From: Burkholderiaceae bacterium
GTDB lineage: Bacteria; Pseudomonadota; Gammaproteobacteria; Burkholderiales; Burkholderiaceae
DNA length: 32,895 nt
Direction: 5' to 3'
Assembly: GCA_947448695.1 (NCBI GenBank)
Contig: CANFOL010000026.1
Location: 1-32,895, forward strand
Shown: in pieces, positions 29,103 through 32,895 of the stretch
Layout: the number at the start of each line of letters is the position of its first letter
Numbering within the stretch: the stretch's first letter is position 1
The notes under the pieces: model-generated
The model's input: the letters and a program-made list of their open reading frames with translations, nothing else
Databases searched by the model: none
Told to the model about the DNA's origin: nothing
Program-made: the position numbers and the translations under genes

Positions 29103-29986
29103 TACTTCTCTCTACCAAAAAGTCCAGCGGGACGAACTAATAATACAAATGCCATGACTAAAAATACCACGGTACTGGACGCCTCAGGGTATAAGACTTT
29201 TGTAATAGCCTCTATAAGGCCCAAGCCTAGCCCGGTCAAAATGGAGCCCATAATTGAGCCCATTCCTCCAATGACGACAATCGCAAATATAGTTATGATT
29301 AAATTCGAGCCCATTAATGGGGAAATCTGAATAATGGGTGAAGCCAGAACTCCAGAAAATGCAGCTAACGCCCCACCAAATGCATAAGTTAAAGTTACCA
29401 TTAAAGGGAAGTTGATACCGAATGCCTGTATTAATTTGGGGTTTTCTGTTCCCGCCCGTAAATAAGCGCCGAGCTTTGTTTTTTCTATTACATACCAAGT
29501 ACCAAAGCAAACAATCAGAGATATCAATACGACCCAGGCGCGATATATCGGGAGGAACATAAATCCAACGTCTATAGCACCAGCTAAAGAGTCTGGAACA
29601 CTATAAGACATTCCAGAAACCCCAAAAAATGATCTAAACACTCCTTCGATGATCAAAGTGAGACCAAAGGTTAATAATAGTCCATATAAATGATCTAAAT
29701 GATACAAATGTTTTAACAAAAATTTTTCAATCAAAACACCAACTAACGCAACCAATAAAGGCCCAATAATCAACATTGGCCAATATCCAACACCAAAAAG
29801 AGTAGCACCCATCCAGGTGAGTACAGCGCCCATCATAAACATCGCGCCGTGAGCAAAGTTGACAACGTTTAATAAGCCAAAAATAACCGCTAAACCAAGA
29901 CTGAGAACGGCATAAAAACTGCCATTAACCAACCCCAGTAGGAGTTGGCTAAGGACAGCGGACAAAGGTAAACCAAATAATTCCAT
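29102..29986 (-). CDS. livH: branched-chain amino acid/amide ABC transporter permease LivH
   Basis: A 294-aa LivH-type permease with about eight membrane segments. It shows the conserved QLLLGLVNGSFYAVLSLGLAVIFG N-terminus (positions 14-37), NVVNFAHGAMFMMGA, RAGTENPKLIQAFGIN as the coupling loop, and IFAIVVIGGMGSIMGSILTG near the C-terminus. It starts 12 bp after the binding-protein gene. Forms a heterodimer with LivM. Confidence 0.94.
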   Translation of the reverse strand: MELFGLPLSAVLSQLLLGLVNGSFYAVLSLGLAVIFGLLNVVNFAHGAMFMMGAVLTWMGATLFGVGYWPMLIIGPLLVALVGVLIEKFLLKHLYHLDHLYGLLLTFGLTLIIEGVFRSFFGVSGMSYSVPDSLAGAIDVGFMFLPIYRAWVVLISLIVCFGTWYVIEKTKLGAYLRAGTENPKLIQAFGINFPLMVTLTYAFGGALAAFSGVLASPIIQISPLMGSNLIITIFAIVVIGGMGSIMGSILTGLGLGLIEAITKVLYPEASSTVVFLVMAFVLLVRPAGLFGREK

Positions 29987-29998
29987 GTAAAAAATAGC

Positions 29999-31195
29999 TT
30001 ATTTAATTAAAGGACACTTTGACTCTGCCAAAGTATTAAACGCTTGTTCACCTGGCAGTTTTTTAACCACACGATAATAATCCCAAGGCTTAGTGACCTC
30101 TTCCGCCTTTTTCACCTCAAACAAATACATATCATGAATCATTGTTCCATCTTTGCGAATATATCCACCTTTTGTAAATAAGTCGTTAATCTTTATTTTT
30201 TGTAATTCAGCCATTACCTTATCTGGATTATCAGTACCGGCAGCTTTAACTGCTTTTAAATAAGTCAGCATAGAAGAGTAATCTCCTGCATGAACTGAGG
30301 TTGGCATACGCTTCATCTTTTGAATAAATCTTCCAGCAAAAGCTCTTGACTCTTCATTCAAGTCCCAATACCAAGCTTCAGTTGCTAAGAGGCCCGATGC
30401 ATTTTTAATTCCGATACTATGAACATCCGTAATAAACACAAGTAATCCAGCTAACTTCATTGTCTTATTAATACCAAATTCATTTGCGGCTTTGACTGAA
30501 TTAATCGTATCTCCACCAGCATTTGCCATTCCTAACACTTGTGCCTTTGAATTTTGAGCTTGTAATAAAAATGACGAAAAATCGCTAGCATTTAATGGGT
30601 GCTTAACCGCACCAAGAACTTTACCGCCATTATCATTAACAACTTTAGTGGCATCTTTTTGTAGTTGCTCACCAAATGCATAATCCGCAGTTAAGAAAAA
30701 CCAGTTTTTGTTTCCTTTTTCTAACATTGCTTTACCAGTTACATTTGCTAATGCAATCGTGTCATAGGTGTAATGAATCGTATAAGGCGTACATTGCTCA
30801 TTAGTTAAAGCAGAAGTACCAGCGCCATTATTAATATAGATACGTTTCTTTTCAGCGGTAACTTTTGATGTAGCCAAAGCTGTTCCAGAATTGGTGCCAC
30901 CAAAAATAACATTAACCCCTTCTTGATCAATCCACTCACGCGCCTTGCCAGCGGCAATATCGGCTTTGTTTTGATGGTCAGCATATAAAACCTCTACTTT
31001 CCTACCTAAAACAGAACCACCAAAATCGGCAATGGCCATTTCCATAGCTTCTTTACCGCCGATACCATCAATGTCTGAATATAAGCTTGAACCATCTGTT
31101 ATGAAACCAATCTTAATTGGCTTTTTATCTTGGGCAACAGCAATTGCCGATATCGATAAAAATACTAGTGCAGATACTATTTTCTTTAGCTTCAT
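29999..31195 (-). CDS. ABC transporter periplasmic substrate-binding protein (type 1, LivJ/K-like)
   Basis: A 398-aa Peripla_BP_6 (type 1) binding protein with a signal peptide (KKIVSALVFLSISAIAVAQ). The mature start KKPIKIGFITDGSSLYSDIDG, the block ADHQNKADIAAGKAREWI and VIFGGTNSGTALA are typical of liv-type receptors. The start at 31195 is set by GGGG 6 nt upstream and gives the signal peptide directly; an in-frame ATG at 31207 lies over the ribosome binding site. It sits between livF and livH in the operon. The exact ligand (branched-chain amino acid, amide or other) cannot be told; Cys residues at NEQCTPY and ESKCPL could form a disulfide. Confidence 0.92.
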   Translation of the reverse strand: MKLKKIVSALVFLSISAIAVAQDKKPIKIGFITDGSSLYSDIDGIGGKEAMEMAIADFGGSVLGRKVEVLYADHQNKADIAAGKAREWIDQEGVNVIFGGTNSGTALATSKVTAEKKRIYINNGAGTSALTNEQCTPYTIHYTYDTIALANVTGKAMLEKGNKNWFFLTADYAFGEQLQKDATKVVNDNGGKVLGAVKHPLNASDFSSFLLQAQNSKAQVLGMANAGGDTINSVKAANEFGINKTMKLAGLLVFITDVHSIGIKNASGLLATEAWYWDLNEESRAFAGRFIQKMKRMPTSVHAGDYSSMLTYLKAVKAAGTDNPDKVMAELQKIKINDLFTKGGYIRKDGTMIHDMYLFEVKKAEEVTKPWDYYRVVKKLPGEQAFNTLAESKCPLIK

Positions 31196-31219
31196 GATTT
31201 TCCCCATCCGTTAAATTAA

Positions 31220-31921
31220 CTAAACACCCAAATAACTATTTAAAACATCTGTTTTTTGGATAAGCTCACTACTTAAAACAGTTTCAACTACTTTGCCATG
31301 CTCTACTACATAATGTCGATCAGCTAATGGCGCCGCAAAATGGAAGTTCTGCTCCACCAAAATAATCGTATAACCTTTATCACGTAAATCTCTGACTACT
31401 TGACCCAGTTTTTGAACAATCACTGGTGCCAGTCCCTCTGTAATTTCATCCAATAAAAGTATCTTTGCCCCAGTTCTCAAGATTCTTGCCATGGCAAGCA
31501 TTTGTTGTTCACCACCACTAAGACGGGTGCCTGGGCTAGAGCGTCTTTCATACAAATTAGGAAACATTTCATAAATTTCCTCAACGGTAAAACCGCCATT
31601 ACTAATGACTGGTGGTAAAAATAAATTTTCCTCAGCTGTGAGAGTGGAAAAAATACCCCTTTCCTCAGGACAATAACCAATCCCCATGGGCGCGATTTGA
31701 TGGGTCATTAAATGCGTAGTTTCTACACCATTAATTTTTATTGAGCCGGTTCTTTTATCCGTAAGCCCTAAAATAGCCCTTAAAGTTGTAGTGCGGCCTG
31801 CGCCATTTCTGCCCAACAAAGTAACTACCTCACCCTGATGCACTTCAAAGTTAACCCCATGAAGAATATGGGACTCACCATACCAGGCTTCAAGATTATT
31901 AATTTCTAAAGCAATCGTCAT
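31220..31921 (-). CDS. livF: branched-chain amino acid/amide ABC transporter ATPase LivF
   Basis: A 233-aa ABC ATPase of LivF type. The signature LSGGEQQMLAMARIL, Walker B KILLLDEI and the H-loop His replaced by the usual LivF VEQNF are visible. Walker A is GRNGAGRTTT (37-46) with Arg43 in place of the normally invariant Lys; the codon is CGC at 31793-31795. The segment after Walker B is DEITEGLAP instead of DEPS/TxGLAP. Frame and length are otherwise normal, so it does not look like a pseudogene. The start overlaps the livG stop by 4 bases. Pairs with LivG as the ATP-binding heterodimer. Confidence 0.93.
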   Translation of the reverse strand: MTIALEINNLEAWYGESHILHGVNFEVHQGEVVTLLGRNGAGRTTTLRAILGLTDKRTGSIKINGVETTHLMTHQIAPMGIGYCPEERGIFSTLTAEENLFLPPVISNGGFTVEEIYEMFPNLYERRSSPGTRLSGGEQQMLAMARILRTGAKILLLDEITEGLAPVIVQKLGQVVRDLRDKGYTIILVEQNFHFAAPLADRHYVVEHGKVVETVLSSELIQKTDVLNSYLGV

Positions 31922-32688
31922 ATTGTTGCGCTCGCTTGACCCATATATGCTTCCATAACCAAAGGGTTTTTAGAAACCTCTTGATAGGAGCCCTCAGCTA
32001 AAACTGAACCACGCTGTAAAACTGTAATTGTATTGGCTATGGTCGAAACGACCTTCATATTATGCTCTACCATTAATACGGTTCTACCCTTAGCAACCTC
32101 AGCAATTAAATGAGTTACCCGGTCAACATCCTCATGACCCATACCTTGCGTCGGTTCATCTAAGAGCATTAATTTAGGGTCCATTGCCAAGGTCGTTGCG
32201 ATTTCTAAAACCCGTTTTCGGCCGTATGGCAAATTAACAGCCATATCATCATAAAAACCATTTAATCCCACTAAATCTAATAACTCTATTGCGCGATCAT
32301 TAAGAACGTTTAAAGTTGATGGCGCCTTCCAAAAATGAAATTCACTTCCGAGCTGTTTTTGAAGAGCAATCCGCACATTATCCAAAACAGATAAGTGAGG
32401 AAATACTGCAGAAATTTGAAATGATCGAATAACACCCTTGCGAGAAATTTGTGTGGGGGACAAAGAGGTTATATCTTCTCCTTTATACAAAATCTTGCCA
32501 CTCGTCGGCGCTAAAAACTTCGTCAATAAATTAAAACACGTTGTTTTTCCAGCCCCATTGGGCCCAATCAAGGCATGAATAGAGCCTTCATAAACTTTTA
32601 GACTTACATCATTGACCGCCGTAAAACCCTTAAATGACTTGAACAGGCTTTGTGTTTCAAGAATATAAGGTGAGGAATTATTAGTCAT
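31918..32688 (-). CDS. livG: branched-chain amino acid/amide ABC transporter ATPase LivG
   Basis: A 256-aa ABC ATPase of LivG type. Walker A is intact (GPNGAGKTT, about 42-50), the signature is the family's NLPYGRKRVLEIA in place of LSGGQ, Walker B is LMLLDEPTQGM and the H-loop is VEHNM. The long insert HFWKAPSTLNVLNDRAIELL after VRIAL is typical of LivG. First gene of the liv unit. A TATAAT hexamer at 32703-32708 on the minus strand could be its -10 box, which would leave a very short leader; no good -35 or Shine-Dalgarno is seen. Confidence 0.93.
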   Translation of the reverse strand: MTNNSSPYILETQSLFKSFKGFTAVNDVSLKVYEGSIHALIGPNGAGKTTCFNLLTKFLAPTSGKILYKGEDITSLSPTQISRKGVIRSFQISAVFPHLSVLDNVRIALQKQLGSEFHFWKAPSTLNVLNDRAIELLDLVGLNGFYDDMAVNLPYGRKRVLEIATTLAMDPKLMLLDEPTQGMGHEDVDRVTHLIAEVAKGRTVLMVEHNMKVVSTIANTITVLQRGSVLAEGSYQEVSKNPLVMEAYMGQASATI

Positions 32689-32755
32689 AAGAAGTTGAGA
32701 ATATTATAAAAATCAAAATTCTGAAAGCCTTTATTAATAGGGGTTTATACGAGGT

Positions 32756-32895
<140 letters not shown>

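Overview
The window is an ordinary but origin-proximal stretch of an AT-rich betaproteobacterial chromosome. Gene order (atpIBEFHAGDC-hemE-priA), the barrel-less OmpA-like protein, the membrane-anchored cytochrome c5 and the gcvTHP unit behind a tandem glycine riboswitch all fit Burkholderiaceae. The low GC suggests a streamlined freshwater type such as Polynucleobacter or a relative; that genus assignment is inference. I see no insertion sequence, prophage, CRISPR array or defence locus.

Left end (1-7.7 kb): the 5' end of a 16S rRNA gene on the minus strand with its leader, boxA and promoter; a GNAT acetyltransferase; a minus-strand unit of diaA/gmhA-like SIS protein, BON lipoprotein (DolP-like) and small cytochrome c; rsmI divergent from that unit; a membrane-anchored cytochrome c5; tRNA-Arg(CCG); an OmpA-family protein; a membrane fatty acid desaturase; a 64-aa zinc-ribbon-like protein; and a YcbL-type metallo-beta-lactamase-fold hydrolase.

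Middle (7.7-14.7 kb): promoter, tandem glycine riboswitch and gcvT-gcvH-gcvP (glycine cleavage) on the plus strand, converging on priA. The two stop codons overlap and the gcv terminator lies inside the priA coding end. Between priA and hemE is a 294-bp AT-rich gap with DnaA-box matches and two exact IHF-consensus matches, the best candidate in the window for a DnaA-regulated replication element.

Right part (14.7-32.9 kb, all minus strand): a tightly packed run mnmG-rsmG-parA-parB-atpI-atpB-E-F-H-A-G-D-C-hemE, covering tRNA modification, rRNA methylation, chromosome partition, F1Fo ATP synthase and heme synthesis. Two perfect 16-bp parS sites flank or lie inside mnmG, so the ParAB system and its centromere are both here. 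Upstream of mnmG is a liv-type branched-chain amino acid/amide ABC transporter operon (livG-livF-substrate-binding protein-livH-livM) ending in a TSUP permease. The right edge cuts a GMC oxidoreductase, of which only the C-terminus is present.

The most interesting signals are regulatory and architectural: the DnaA/IHF cluster beside hemE, parS embedded in mnmG codons, terminators hidden in the coding ends of rsmI and priA, a Walker A Lys-to-Arg change in LivF, and a SIS protein that looks like DiaA but keeps the phosphoheptose isomerase catalytic residues. No previously undescribed gene system is evident.
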